From an uncultured Clostridia bacterium (GTDB lineage: Bacteria > Bacillota > Clostridia > Oscillospirales > Acutalibacteraceae), in NCBI GenBank assembly GCA_946002045.1, contig CAMFYM010000082.1:1-6084 (forward strand): a DNA stretch of 6,084 nucleotides, in the 5' to 3' direction. A model generated the notes under the pieces. The model had not been told where the DNA came from. It saw nothing but the letters and a program-made list of their open reading frames with translations, and did not search any database. Positions 1 to 5,983 of this stretch are shown one piece after another. Made by a program: the position numbers and the translations under genes. Each line of letters opens with the position of its first letter. The stretch's first letter is position 1.

Positions 1-1368
1 GAGGAGCTGACAAGAGAGGAAAAAATTAAGGGCGTTAAATTAGGTATGGCTGACGGCTCAATCATTCCTGTATTTGCACTTTCCGGTATTACAGGCGTTG
101 CTTGTGATATGCTCCTTGATTTTATTACAGATGTTTGCCCTGCTCCTTCATCTGAATACGCAATAGATGCAAACGGTGAGCCTATTGAATTGACAGCTGA
201 CCCTAACGGACAACTTGCAGCAATATGCTTTAAAACAGTATCTGATGCATTTATCGGCAAGCTTAATTTCTTTAAGGTTGTAAGTGGAAAAATCACCCCA
301 CAGACAGTAGCTTATAATGCTAATACAGGTAAAGACGAGCGTATGGGTAAAATCGTTAAGATGTTCGGCTCAAAGCAAAATGATGTGGGCGAGCTTACTG
401 CCGGTGATATTGGCGCAGTAACAAAGCTTGGTGGTTTTTCAACCGGCGATACAATGTGCTCTGCCGATAATGTAGTTAAGCTTGACTCAGTTAATATTCC
501 TACACCTACATACAAAATGGCAATTTCTGCTACAAAGAAGGGTGAGGAGGAAAAAATCGCTTCAGGCTTAATCAGGCTTTGTGAGGAGGATCCGTCACTT
601 AAGTTTACAAATAATACGGAAACACATCAGCAGATTATTGCCGGCTTAGGCGAGCAGCAGCTTGAGGTTGTTGTATCAAGACTTAAGGATAAGTTCGGTG
701 TTGACGCTGTATTAGAGACCCCAAGGGTTGCATACAGAGAAACAATCACAAGAAAGGTATCTGCTCAAGGCAGACATAAAAAGCAAAGTGGTGGTCACGG
801 TCAATTTGGTGATGTATTTATTGAATTTGAGCCATATGACACAGAGGACCTTGTTTTTGCAGAAAGAGTTGTTGGTGGCTCTGTACCTAAAAACTTCTTC
901 CCTGCTGTTGAAAAGGGACTTAATGAGTGTATGGAAAACGGTGTCCTTGCAGGATACAAAATGGTTGGTGTTAAAGCAACACTTTATGACGGCTCATACC
1001 ACCCTGTTGACTCAAGCGAAATGAGCTTTAAGATGGCTGCAAGCCTTGCCTTTAAGGAAGGCATTACAAATGCAATGCCTGTAATTCTTGAGCCGATTGT
1101 TACACTTAAGGCAACTGTCAACGATGACGCAATGGGCGACATTATCGGTGATATTAACCGTAGGCGTGGCAGAGTATTAGGTATGACTCCTACTGCTGAC
1201 GGTAATCAGGAAATACTTGCTGAGGTACCTGAGGCAGAAATGACAACCTTCTCAACATCAATGCGTCAAATTACACAGGGCAGAGGCTCATTTACAACAG
1301 AATTTGCCCGTTATGAAAGAGCGCCTGAGCATATTGCTCAAAAGGTTATTGCTGAGGCAAATGCATAA
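1..1368 (+). CDS. Elongation factor G-family translational GTPase (EF-G2-like paralogue), 5' truncated
   Basis: The frame is open from base 1 (EELTREEKIKGVKLGMADGS...), so the gene starts left of the window and the ATG at 46 is internal. The 455 visible residues hold the end of the GTPase domain (about 1-50), domain II (66-160), domain III (166-240), domain IV (241-360) and domain V (361-455). About 235 N-terminal residues, including the P-loop and switch regions, are missing if the protein has the usual length near 690. Domain IV keeps the QSGGHGQFGDV stretch and GSYHPVDSSE, whose His (fragment residue 334) matches the tip histidine of EF-G that acts in tRNA-mRNA translocation. Domain V has IIGDINRRRG and QGRGSF. 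The wording HKKQSGGHGQFGDV and YDGSYHPVDSSEMSFK resembles the second EF-G paralogue of Clostridia more than classical FusA, so a canonical translocase role is likely but not certain. Family call is firm; paralogue assignment is by eye. No simple terminator follows the stop before the repeat element. Confidence 0.9.
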   Translation, partial: EELTREEKIKGVKLGMADGSIIPVFALSGITGVACDMLLDFITDVCPAPSSEYAIDANGEPIELTADPNGQLAAICFKTVSDAFIGKLNFFKVVSGKITPQTVAYNANTGKDERMGKIVKMFGSKQNDVGELTAGDIGAVTKLGGFSTGDTMCSADNVVKLDSVNIPTPTYKMAISATKKGEEEKIASGLIRLCEEDPSLKFTNNTETHQQIIAGLGEQQLEVVVSRLKDKFGVDAVLETPRVAYRETITRKVSAQGRHKKQSGGHGQFGDVFIEFEPYDTEDLVFAERVVGGSVPKNFFPAVEKGLNECMENGVLAGYKMVGVKATLYDGSYHPVDSSEMSFKMAASLAFKEGITNAMPVILEPIVTLKATVNDDAMGDIIGDINRRRGRVLGMTPTADGNQEILAEVPEAEMTTFSTSMRQITQGRGSFTTEFARYERAPEHIAQKVIAEANA

Positions 1369-1395
1369 AGCATTGACTATCTAATTTATTGATAT

Positions 1396-1419
1396 TTAAG
1401 CAAGCGAGATAAATCCGAA
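1396..1419 (+). repeat. Left terminal inverted repeat of the element
   Basis: This 24-base arm begins TTAAGCAAGCGAGATAAATC and ends CGAA. It is the exact reverse complement of 1649-1672. Chance occurrence of a perfect 24-base inverted match at this spacing is negligible. Part of it (1403-1417) can also pair locally with 1435-1447. Confidence 0.9.
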
Positions 1420-1466
1420 TAAGTTTTTTATGAACGGATTTCTCGCTATGCTGTGTTAAAATACTC

Positions 1467-1486
1467 GTTAATCCGAAAGGATTAAC
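1467..1486 (+). other. GAAA-tetraloop hairpin inside the element
   Basis: An eight-base-pair perfect stem, GTTAATCC with GGATTAAC, closes a GAAA loop of the stable GNRA class at 1475-1478. It sits in the loop of the 1424-1441/1512-1530 pairing, so both can form together. There is no T-run after it, so it is not a terminator. On the minus strand the loop reads TTTC, which is not GNRA. If the hairpin works as RNA, the plus strand is therefore the more likely sense. Confidence 0.6.
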
Positions 1487-1648
1487 TGCGTTTTGTGCCT
1501 TGCCTAACGAAAAATCCGTTTCATAAAAAATCTGCGACCTAAAACGGAATCGATTTTGAGCAGATTTTTGTTTTGAGGAAGCCGTTAGGCTGTCGCCTTA
1601 CAATGACGAAAAGCGAAAATATGCCGAAATCGAGCCGTTTTAGGCTTG

Positions 1649-1672
1649 TTCGGATTTATCTCGCTTGCTTAA
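1649..1672 (-). repeat. Right terminal inverted repeat of the element
   Basis: This is the exact reverse complement of 1396-1419, ending GCTTGCTTAA. The next bases (from 1673) begin the terminator-like hairpin in front of the transporter gene, so the element ends within one or two bases of that hairpin. Confidence 0.9.
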
Positions 1673-1673
1673 G

Positions 1674-1706
1674 GAGGGATGTTTTTTAAGCATCCCTCTG
1701 CTTTTT
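1674..1706 (+). terminator. Terminator-like hairpin immediately upstream of the transporter RBS
   Basis: GAGGGATG (1674-1681) pairs with CATCCCTC (1691-1698) around a nine-base loop, and a short T-run follows (1702-1706). It could end transcription coming from the EF-G gene. Its 3' end touches the AGGAGG of the next gene at 1707, leaving no room for a promoter between them. Any transporter mRNA starting upstream must therefore pass through it, which allows attenuation. The T-run is only five bases, so efficiency may be moderate. Confidence 0.65.
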
Positions 1707-1712
1707 AGGAGG
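1707..1712 (+). promoter_or_regulatory. Ribosome binding site of the GPH transporter
   Basis: A perfect AGGAGG lies five bases before the ATG at 1718, which fixes the start. It abuts the preceding terminator-like hairpin directly. Confidence 0.85.
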
Positions 1713-1717
1713 TTCTT

Positions 1718-3181
1718 ATGACCAACAGTAAATTAACAAAAAGTAAAAAGGTTGGGTACGCCTTTGGTATATTCACCGAATCACTTATTTATAATATGTT
1801 TTACACATATTATCTGGCATTTTTAATTGAGATTGTGGGAATACAGGCTAAATTTGCGTCTATTGTAATTTTCATATCTATTGCCTGGGATGCCATCACA
1901 GACCCTATCATCGGCAATTATTCCGACCGTGGTGGAGTTGACAAAAGGAAGCTAATGAAATTCTCAATCCTTCCACTTGGTGTAATATTTATCGTTGCAT
2001 GGACATCTATCGGTGCAGGAATAAGCAGTCAAACAATAAAGATTTTAGTTTACACTGTTATTTCAATGCTGCTATGGGTGTTCTATACAATTTACACAAT
2101 CCCATATTACGCAGTTGTGGCAGAGCTGACTGAGGATTATGACGAAAGGACAAGCATACGCTCACTTTCATCACTGCTAAATGCCGGTGCAGTAGGTCTT
2201 GGTAATGTACTACCTGCTCTTGTTCCCACAGTTGCTATTTTGCTGGGTGAAAAATTCAAAAGCGAATCATACGCAGTAATTGCAGCAATAATCAGCATTA
2301 TGGCTGTGGCACTTGGGTTTATTTGCGTTGGCTCACTTAAGGGAGTATATAATCCAAAGCCCGTTAACGCTAACTCCAAAAAATTAGGTATTAAAGATAC
2401 ATTTAAGTCATTTAGCGATATTTTAAGGCTTAAGCCTGCAAAATTCTTCTTTCTGTTTGTATTCTTCTTCCTAACAGCATCATCAATGATTCAGGCTAAC
2501 CTGACATATATGGTTGTTGATTGCATTGGTATGGAATACGATACAGGCATTGTTTATGTTATTATAACAATGGTGTTGTCAATGGCTATTGTTGTGCCTA
2601 TTGTTGAAAGGGTGGCAAATAAAACCGATAGAAGAACTGCCTGCTTAATCTTTTTAACTATTACAATGATGGGCGAAATTGCTGCTAAAATTATCGGTCT
2701 TGACGCTACTATTGGTGGCTTTAAGATTATGACTATCGTTTGTGCAGCACTGCTTGGTATGGGTGCCGGAACATTTTGGACTTTGTTTTATGCTATGGGA
2801 TACGATTTGGTTGAGCTGGACGAATTTAAAACAGGTGAAAGACGAGAGGCAATAATCACTGCCTTGCCACAGCTTATTCAAAAGTTCGGCTCTGCCTTCG
2901 GTATTCTTTTGGCAGGCCAGCTGCTTTCGGCATACGGCTACAATTCATCACAGGATATTGCCGGCAAGGAATCACTTATTCCTGTTGTTACAGACCCACA
3001 CATAGTAAACGGTATGGAAAATATTTCTACAATAATACCTGCCGGATTTTTGGCAATATCAATTATTGCACTTGTCTTTTATCCTATGACAAGAAAAAAT
3101 ATTGAAAAGCTGATGACAGCACTAAACAAAAAAAGAGTCGGTGAGGATTACTCTACCGACGGACTTGATAAGCTTCTGTAA
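1718..3181 (+). CDS. GPH-family (MelB-type) sugar:cation symporter
   Basis: The 487-residue integral membrane protein belongs to the glycoside-pentoside-hexuronide:cation symporter branch of the major facilitator superfamily, which imports sugars with Na+ or H+. After a basic N-terminus come alternating hydrophobic stretches consistent with 12 membrane helices and a hydrophilic C-tail from about 460. The family signature WDAITDPIIGNYSDR (57-71) carries Asp58 and Asp62, matching MelB Asp55 and Asp59 of the cation site. A later conserved loop has LDEFKTGERREAI (367-379), and LIQKFGSAFG places Lys389 at MelB Lys377. The position of MelB's sugar-binding Asp124 appears to be Thr127 (YTIPYY), so melibiose is unlikely as substrate. 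The substrate is not readable from sequence; the converging sialidase hints at a sialylated or amino-sugar substrate. Start is set by AGGAGG at 1707-1712. The promoter is not identified and expression may depend on read-through or a promoter in the upstream element. Confidence 0.9.
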   Translation: MTNSKLTKSKKVGYAFGIFTESLIYNMFYTYYLAFLIEIVGIQAKFASIVIFISIAWDAITDPIIGNYSDRGGVDKRKLMKFSILPLGVIFIVAWTSIGAGISSQTIKILVYTVISMLLWVFYTIYTIPYYAVVAELTEDYDERTSIRSLSSLLNAGAVGLGNVLPALVPTVAILLGEKFKSESYAVIAAIISIMAVALGFICVGSLKGVYNPKPVNANSKKLGIKDTFKSFSDILRLKPAKFFFLFVFFFLTASSMIQANLTYMVVDCIGMEYDTGIVYVIITMVLSMAIVVPIVERVANKTDRRTACLIFLTITMMGEIAAKIIGLDATIGGFKIMTIVCAALLGMGAGTFWTLFYAMGYDLVELDEFKTGERREAIITALPQLIQKFGSAFGILLAGQLLSAYGYNSSQDIAGKESLIPVVTDPHIVNGMENISTIIPAGFLAISIIALVFYPMTRKNIEKLMTALNKKRVGEDYSTDGLDKLL

Positions 3182-3190
3182 TGATTAGAT

Positions 3191-3210
3191 AGTATAGTAT
3201 AGTATAGTAT
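3191..3210. repeat. AGTAT pentanucleotide tandem repeat, four copies
   Basis: Four exact AGTAT units lie nine bases after the transporter stop codon and directly before the terminator stem. The repeat is non-coding. Such short tandem repeats can change copy number by slippage, but here it lies outside any reading frame and promoter, so no switching role is evident. Confidence 0.85.
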
Positions 3211-3242
3211 AAGGGAGAGCGAATAAACGCCCTCCCTTTTTT
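3211..3242 (+). terminator. Rho-independent terminator of the transporter gene
   Basis: AAGGGAG (3211-3217) pairs with CTCCCTT (3232-3238). An A/C mismatch separates this from an inner GCG/CGC stem, which closes an AATAAA loop. Six T residues (3237-3242) follow on the plus strand. On the minus strand the same hairpin is followed by ATACTATAC rather than a T-run, so it would end sialidase transcription only weakly. Confidence 0.85.
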
Positions 3243-3243
3243 G

Positions 3244-4584
3244 TTAAATAAGGTCTGCAATCTTGTATTTCTTAAAGCATATGTATGAGCTTGGCTGTGC
3301 CTCATACAGCACGCCGATATGCTCGTCATCAATTTGTGTTAAGCAGGAATATGCAAAAAAGCCCCTGTTAATTTCCACCTCGCTGTACCAGTCAACGCCA
3401 ACTGTTTGGCCCTTAACCTTTTTAAACTTGCCAACGGTGATAACGCCGTTTTCTCTCTTGCTTTCAGATGCGTGGGAGCAGAACACATAATCGCCTATGC
3501 TGATAACACTCTTTTGGCATTTTGGGGCATAAATATCCGTTGGCTTTGCCTTGAACCAATGCTTGCCGTTATCACGAGAAATAGACATAGGAGTTTTGCC
3601 ATATCTTTTTTGTCTGCCAAATCCAAGGATATTACCCTCAGGAGCCTGAACAGCCTGCCACTCATCAACATTGCAGGAATATGGCTGTTGAGTCATTCTG
3701 TGCCAGGTTTCGCCATTATCTACGCTGTAAATAGAAACCGTTTCCTTTCTGTCAACATAAAGAGGCATAATAATTCTGCCGTCCTCTGTTGTTAAGCCAA
3801 CACCCGGTGCAACACCGACAAATGTGCCGTCGGACTTAATAAGAAAGTCCTTTGTAATATCCACAGGGTCAGACCATGTTTTACCGTTATCCTTACTGCG
3901 AAGCATATAAACATAATTCCTTTTTGGTGCCTTTAACGGTGCGCCAAAGGTAGTAACAGCCCCAATTTCATTATTACCCGTTTTGCCGTTAAGGAATATA
4001 TTTCCTACATATTCCTCGCCCTTATACAATGAGCCCTTCCAATCAGTAACTCTGTAATCGGTTTCATTGTACTTATTATCAAGTACAACGCCGTCCTCAA
4101 TTACTAAATAAAAATTGCCGTCACGGTCATATATCACAGGATACATTCTGTTTTTATACATTGAGTAAGGCACCTTCTTTTTATCAAGCAGGCGTCTGTT
4201 GTGAAGTCCCTTACACTCAGGGTAAAAGTCAACAATCATAATAACATCGCCGTTAGGAGCGATTGCCATACAAGGGTCAATAAAAAATGCAGAGGCATAG
4301 CAATCATCTGTTATTCTTGTTTCTCTGGCAGGAGGTGTAGCAATGGTGCGAATATCCGACCATGTTTCTCCACCGTCGTCGCTTGTTCTGATTGCCAGCT
4401 CAATAAAGCCCCAATCAGCACCACAGCTTTGCTTATCAATAGCAGCAATTAAGGTGTTCCCTGCTTTTATCAGGCTGGGTATGCGAAATGCAGTGCCACC
4501 GTTTGTTTCGTCGCTATATTTTACAAGCTCCTTAGACAGATACTTTTCGTGATTACCACAAAAAATAATCTTTTCTTTTTCCAT
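3244..4584 (-). CDS. GH33 exo-alpha-sialidase, probably cytoplasmic
   Basis: The 446-residue protein removes terminal sialic acid from glycoconjugates. It shows the FRIP motif (33-36, first arginine Arg34), four Asp boxes (S-x-D-x-G-x-x-W at 68-75, 230-237, 287-294 and 336-343), and a likely acid/base Asp57 (CGADWG). The remaining probable catalytic residues are Glu308 (DEWQAV), Arg324 (GFGRQ), Arg377 (SKRENG), nucleophile Tyr412 (AYSCL) and Glu428 (LYEA). All core residues expected of an active enzyme are thus present. Residues about 145-205 look like the small inserted beta domain of clostridial NanI-type sialidases. There is no signal peptide, carbohydrate-binding module or anchor, so it probably acts inside the cell, like C. 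perfringens NanH. A GTG nine bases upstream (4593) is in frame but overlaps the AGGGAG, so the ATG at 4584 is preferred. It converges with the transporter and diverges from the alcohol dehydrogenase. Confidence 0.9.
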   Translation of the reverse strand: MEKEKIIFCGNHEKYLSKELVKYSDETNGGTAFRIPSLIKAGNTLIAAIDKQSCGADWGFIELAIRTSDDGGETWSDIRTIATPPARETRITDDCYASAFFIDPCMAIAPNGDVIMIVDFYPECKGLHNRRLLDKKKVPYSMYKNRMYPVIYDRDGNFYLVIEDGVVLDNKYNETDYRVTDWKGSLYKGEEYVGNIFLNGKTGNNEIGAVTTFGAPLKAPKRNYVYMLRSKDNGKTWSDPVDITKDFLIKSDGTFVGVAPGVGLTTEDGRIIMPLYVDRKETVSIYSVDNGETWHRMTQQPYSCNVDEWQAVQAPEGNILGFGRQKRYGKTPMSISRDNGKHWFKAKPTDIYAPKCQKSVISIGDYVFCSHASESKRENGVITVGKFKKVKGQTVGVDWYSEVEINRGFFAYSCLTQIDDEHIGVLYEAQPSSYICFKKYKIADLI

Positions 4585-4592
4585 AAATCTCA

Positions 4593-4598
4593 CTCCCT
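4593..4598 (-). promoter_or_regulatory. Ribosome binding site of the sialidase (decides the start)
   Basis: On the minus strand AGGGAG lies eight bases before the ATG at 4584. The in-frame GTG whose first base is 4593 overlaps this site and has no other ribosome binding site, so the longer 449-residue version is unlikely. Confidence 0.75.
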
Positions 4599-4611
4599 AA
4601 AATATTACTAT

Positions 4612-4641
4612 ATAATAATAACATATACTTCCATTTTTTAA
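4612..4641 (-). promoter_or_regulatory. Candidate promoter of the sialidase
   Basis: On the minus strand TTAAAA (4641-4636) and TATTAT (4617-4612) are 18 bases apart. The -10 matches well and the -35 matches four of six consensus bases. The predicted start near 4605 would give a leader of about 20 bases containing the AGGGAG. The region is so AT-rich that other -10 boxes are possible. Confidence 0.4.
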
Positions 4642-4662
4642 AAGACTATTTTGCCAAAACAC

Positions 4663-4691
4663 TTGAAAAATCATAGATAAAAAGGTACAAT
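4663..4691 (+). promoter_or_regulatory. Sigma-A-type promoter of the alcohol dehydrogenase
   Basis: TTGAAA (4663-4668) and TACAAT (4686-4691) are separated by exactly 17 bases, each one base from consensus. Transcription would start near 4698, giving a leader of roughly 27 bases. No convincing operator palindrome is visible between this and the divergent sialidase promoter. Confidence 0.75.
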
Positions 4692-4710
4692 ATAAAGGAA
4701 ATATTATGAA

Positions 4711-4717
4711 AAGGAGG
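4711..4717 (+). promoter_or_regulatory. Ribosome binding site of the alcohol dehydrogenase
   Basis: AAGGAGG lies seven bases before the ATG at 4725. This supports the long N-terminus rather than a start at the in-frame methionines 21 or 24, which lack such a site. Confidence 0.85.
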
Positions 4718-4724
4718 AATTATA

Positions 4725-5933
4725 ATGCTCTGGTCACTTAAAAAATGCTGGTATCGTTTATATCAAAAGGTTTTTAAGCTTGCAATGTGCTTTATGGATT
4801 GGTCCGAGCCTCAACTCCTTGAGGGTGCAGGCAGCATACTCAAGCTCCCTGAGTTCATTAAGAATAAAGGTATCAACAAGGTATTAGTTGTTACCGATAA
4901 AGGTCTTATGGGCCTTCATCTTCTCGACCCAATGTTTGAGAAGCTTGAAGAAGTAGGAATTGAATATGTTGTGTTCGACGGTGTACAGCCTAACCCAACA
5001 ATACCTAACATCGAGGATTGTAAGGATATGTATGTCAAGAATGGCTGTCAAGGTATTATCGCCTTTGGTGGTGGCTCACCAATGGACTGTGCAAAGGCAG
5101 CAGGTGCAAGAGTTGTTAAACCTAACCAAACCGTACGCAATATGCGTGGTCAGCTTAAGGTACATAAGCAGCTTCCACCGTTCTTTGCAGTACCTACAAC
5201 AGCAGGTACAGGCTCTGAAACCACAGTTGCAGCAGTTGTTACCGACCCTGAAACTCACGAGAAAAATGCTATCAACGATACTTGTCTTCGTCCAAAGTAT
5301 GCAGTGCTTGATCCTGCACTCACAGTCGGTCTTCCACCACATATTACTTCTACAACCGGTATGGATGCACTCACTCACGCAGTAGAGGCTTATATCGGCA
5401 AAAGTAATACAAAGGATACTATCCGTGAGGCTGAGGAAGCAACAAAGCTTATTTTCGATAACATCGAAACAGCATACACAGACGGTAAAAATCTTGAGGC
5501 AAGAGGCAATATGCTTAAGGGCTCATATCTTGCAGGTCGTGCATTTACACATGCCTATGTTGGATATGTTCACGCTATTGCTCATAACCTTGGTGGTCTT
5601 TACGGCACACCACACGGTCTTGCAAACGCAGTTATCCTGCCACACGTGCTTGAATACTATGCTGATGCAGCATATCCTCAGCTTGCAAAATTAGCTGATA
5701 TTGTCGGCATCGGTGAGGGCCTTGACACAGCAGGTAAGGGTAAGGCATTTATTGAGGCTATCAAAGCTCTTAACAAGAATATGAATATCCCTGATAAATT
5801 TGATTTCATCAAGGAAGAGGATATTCCTACACTTGTTAAAAGAGCGCTTAAAGAGGGTAACCCACTTTATCCTGTGCCAAAAATTATGGACGAAAAGGAC
5901 TGCGAAGCAGTTATTCGCAGCTTTATGGCATAA
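4725..5933 (+). CDS. Iron-containing (group III) alcohol dehydrogenase
   Basis: The 402-residue cytoplasmic enzyme interconverts alcohols and aldehydes or ketones with NAD(H), as in fermentative redox balancing. The nucleotide-binding half carries VTDKG (56-60), GGGSPMD (115-121) and PTTAGTGSE (157-165). Asp58 matches the FucO aspartate that favours NAD over NADP. The metal site is fully present: Asp214 and His218 (MDALTH), His283 (YVHAIAH) and His297 (TPHG), with the FucO spacing of 4 and 14, plus His287 at the catalytic histidine position. About 25 extra N-terminal residues (LWSLKKCWYRLYQKVFKLAM), amphipathic and basic, precede the usual start; a similar extension occurs in one Firmicutes subfamily of these enzymes. 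The strong ribosome binding site supports it. The gene stands alone between its own promoter and terminator. The substrate (ethanol, butanol, diol or lactaldehyde) cannot be told from sequence. Confidence 0.92.
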   Translation: MLWSLKKCWYRLYQKVFKLAMCFMDWSEPQLLEGAGSILKLPEFIKNKGINKVLVVTDKGLMGLHLLDPMFEKLEEVGIEYVVFDGVQPNPTIPNIEDCKDMYVKNGCQGIIAFGGGSPMDCAKAAGARVVKPNQTVRNMRGQLKVHKQLPPFFAVPTTAGTGSETTVAAVVTDPETHEKNAINDTCLRPKYAVLDPALTVGLPPHITSTTGMDALTHAVEAYIGKSNTKDTIREAEEATKLIFDNIETAYTDGKNLEARGNMLKGSYLAGRAFTHAYVGYVHAIAHNLGGLYGTPHGLANAVILPHVLEYYADAAYPQLAKLADIVGIGEGLDTAGKGKAFIEAIKALNKNMNIPDKFDFIKEEDIPTLVKRALKEGNPLYPVPKIMDEKDCEAVIRSFMA

Positions 5934-5945
5934 CAAATACATAAG

Positions 5946-5978
5946 AAAAGAGGTGCTGATTTTCAGCACCTCTTTTTT
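5946..5978. terminator. Bidirectional terminator between alcohol dehydrogenase and the next gene
   Basis: GAGGTGCTGA (5950-5959) pairs perfectly with TCAGCACCTC (5963-5972) around a TTT loop. It is flanked by AAAA on the left and six T residues (5973-5978) on the right. Either strand therefore shows a strong stem followed by a T-run, as expected for two converging genes. Confidence 0.92.
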
Positions 5979-5983
5979 GCTGT

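Larger units (their letters stand above)
1396..1672. mobile_element. MITE-like inverted-repeat element, no coding capacity
   Basis: A 277-base non-coding block is bounded by perfect 24-base inverted repeats (1396-1419 and 1649-1672). Both outer ends read TTAA, which fits either part of the repeat or a palindromic TTAA or TA target duplication hidden in it. Allowing G-U pairs, complementarity extends inward to 1426/1642, giving a 31-base-pair stem if transcribed. Nested inside are 1424-1441 with 1512-1530 (one bulged base), 1403-1417 with 1435-1447 (two-base bulge), 1502-1509 with 1583-1590, 1526-1535 with 1560-1569, and 1538-1555 with 1628-1644. No open frame of meaningful size or transposase is seen. 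Size, terminal repeats and intergenic position fit a non-autonomous miniature element; a structured regulatory RNA is the alternative. Copy number elsewhere in the genome, which would settle it, is unknown. Confidence 0.6.

Noticed and set aside
46..48. ATG at 46 as the true start of the EF-G-family gene
   Set aside because: The frame is open to base 1 and the residues before it continue the GTPase domain; a start here would remove almost all of that domain.
1373..1399. TTGACT (1373-1378) as a -35 box for a promoter ahead of the transporter
   Set aside because: No acceptable -10 hexamer occurs at 16-18 bases downstream; the sequence there is TTAAGC-like and belongs to the repeat end.
1457..1462. 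TAAAAT with upstream TGT as an extended -10 promoter inside the element
   Set aside because: There is no -35 match at proper spacing, and in AT-rich DNA such hexamers are frequent. It is possible but not supported enough to list.
1396..1672. CRISPR array or integrase attachment site in the repeat region
   Set aside because: The repeats are inverted and nested rather than direct and evenly spaced, and neither an integrase nor a tRNA gene is nearby.
1679..1708. Possible nine-codon leader peptide (ATG at 1679, stop TAG at 1706-1708) across the terminator hairpin, preceded by AAGGAGG
   Set aside because: The ribosome binding-like sequence ends only one base before the ATG, far too close for initiation, and the codons show no run of a regulatory amino acid. 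The AAGGAGG is better explained as the repeat end plus hairpin arm.
3625..3660. Loss of a catalytic glutamate in the sialidase because the common VVEL motif reads AVQA
   Set aside because: Comparison with human Neu2 spacing places the catalytic glutamate five residues earlier, at Glu308 in DEWQAV, 16 residues before Arg324, so the active site looks intact.
3406..3795. Plus-strand frames antisense to the sialidase, including one of 129 codons
   Set aside because: They lie wholly opposite a gene with clear catalytic motifs, and their translations show no recognisable domain, so they are shadow frames.
4960..5385. Overlapping 141-codon plus-strand frame inside the alcohol dehydrogenase gene
   Set aside because: Its translation is Gln/Leu/Val-rich and low in complexity, as expected of an out-of-frame reading of a biased gene; the dehydrogenase motifs are in the other frame.
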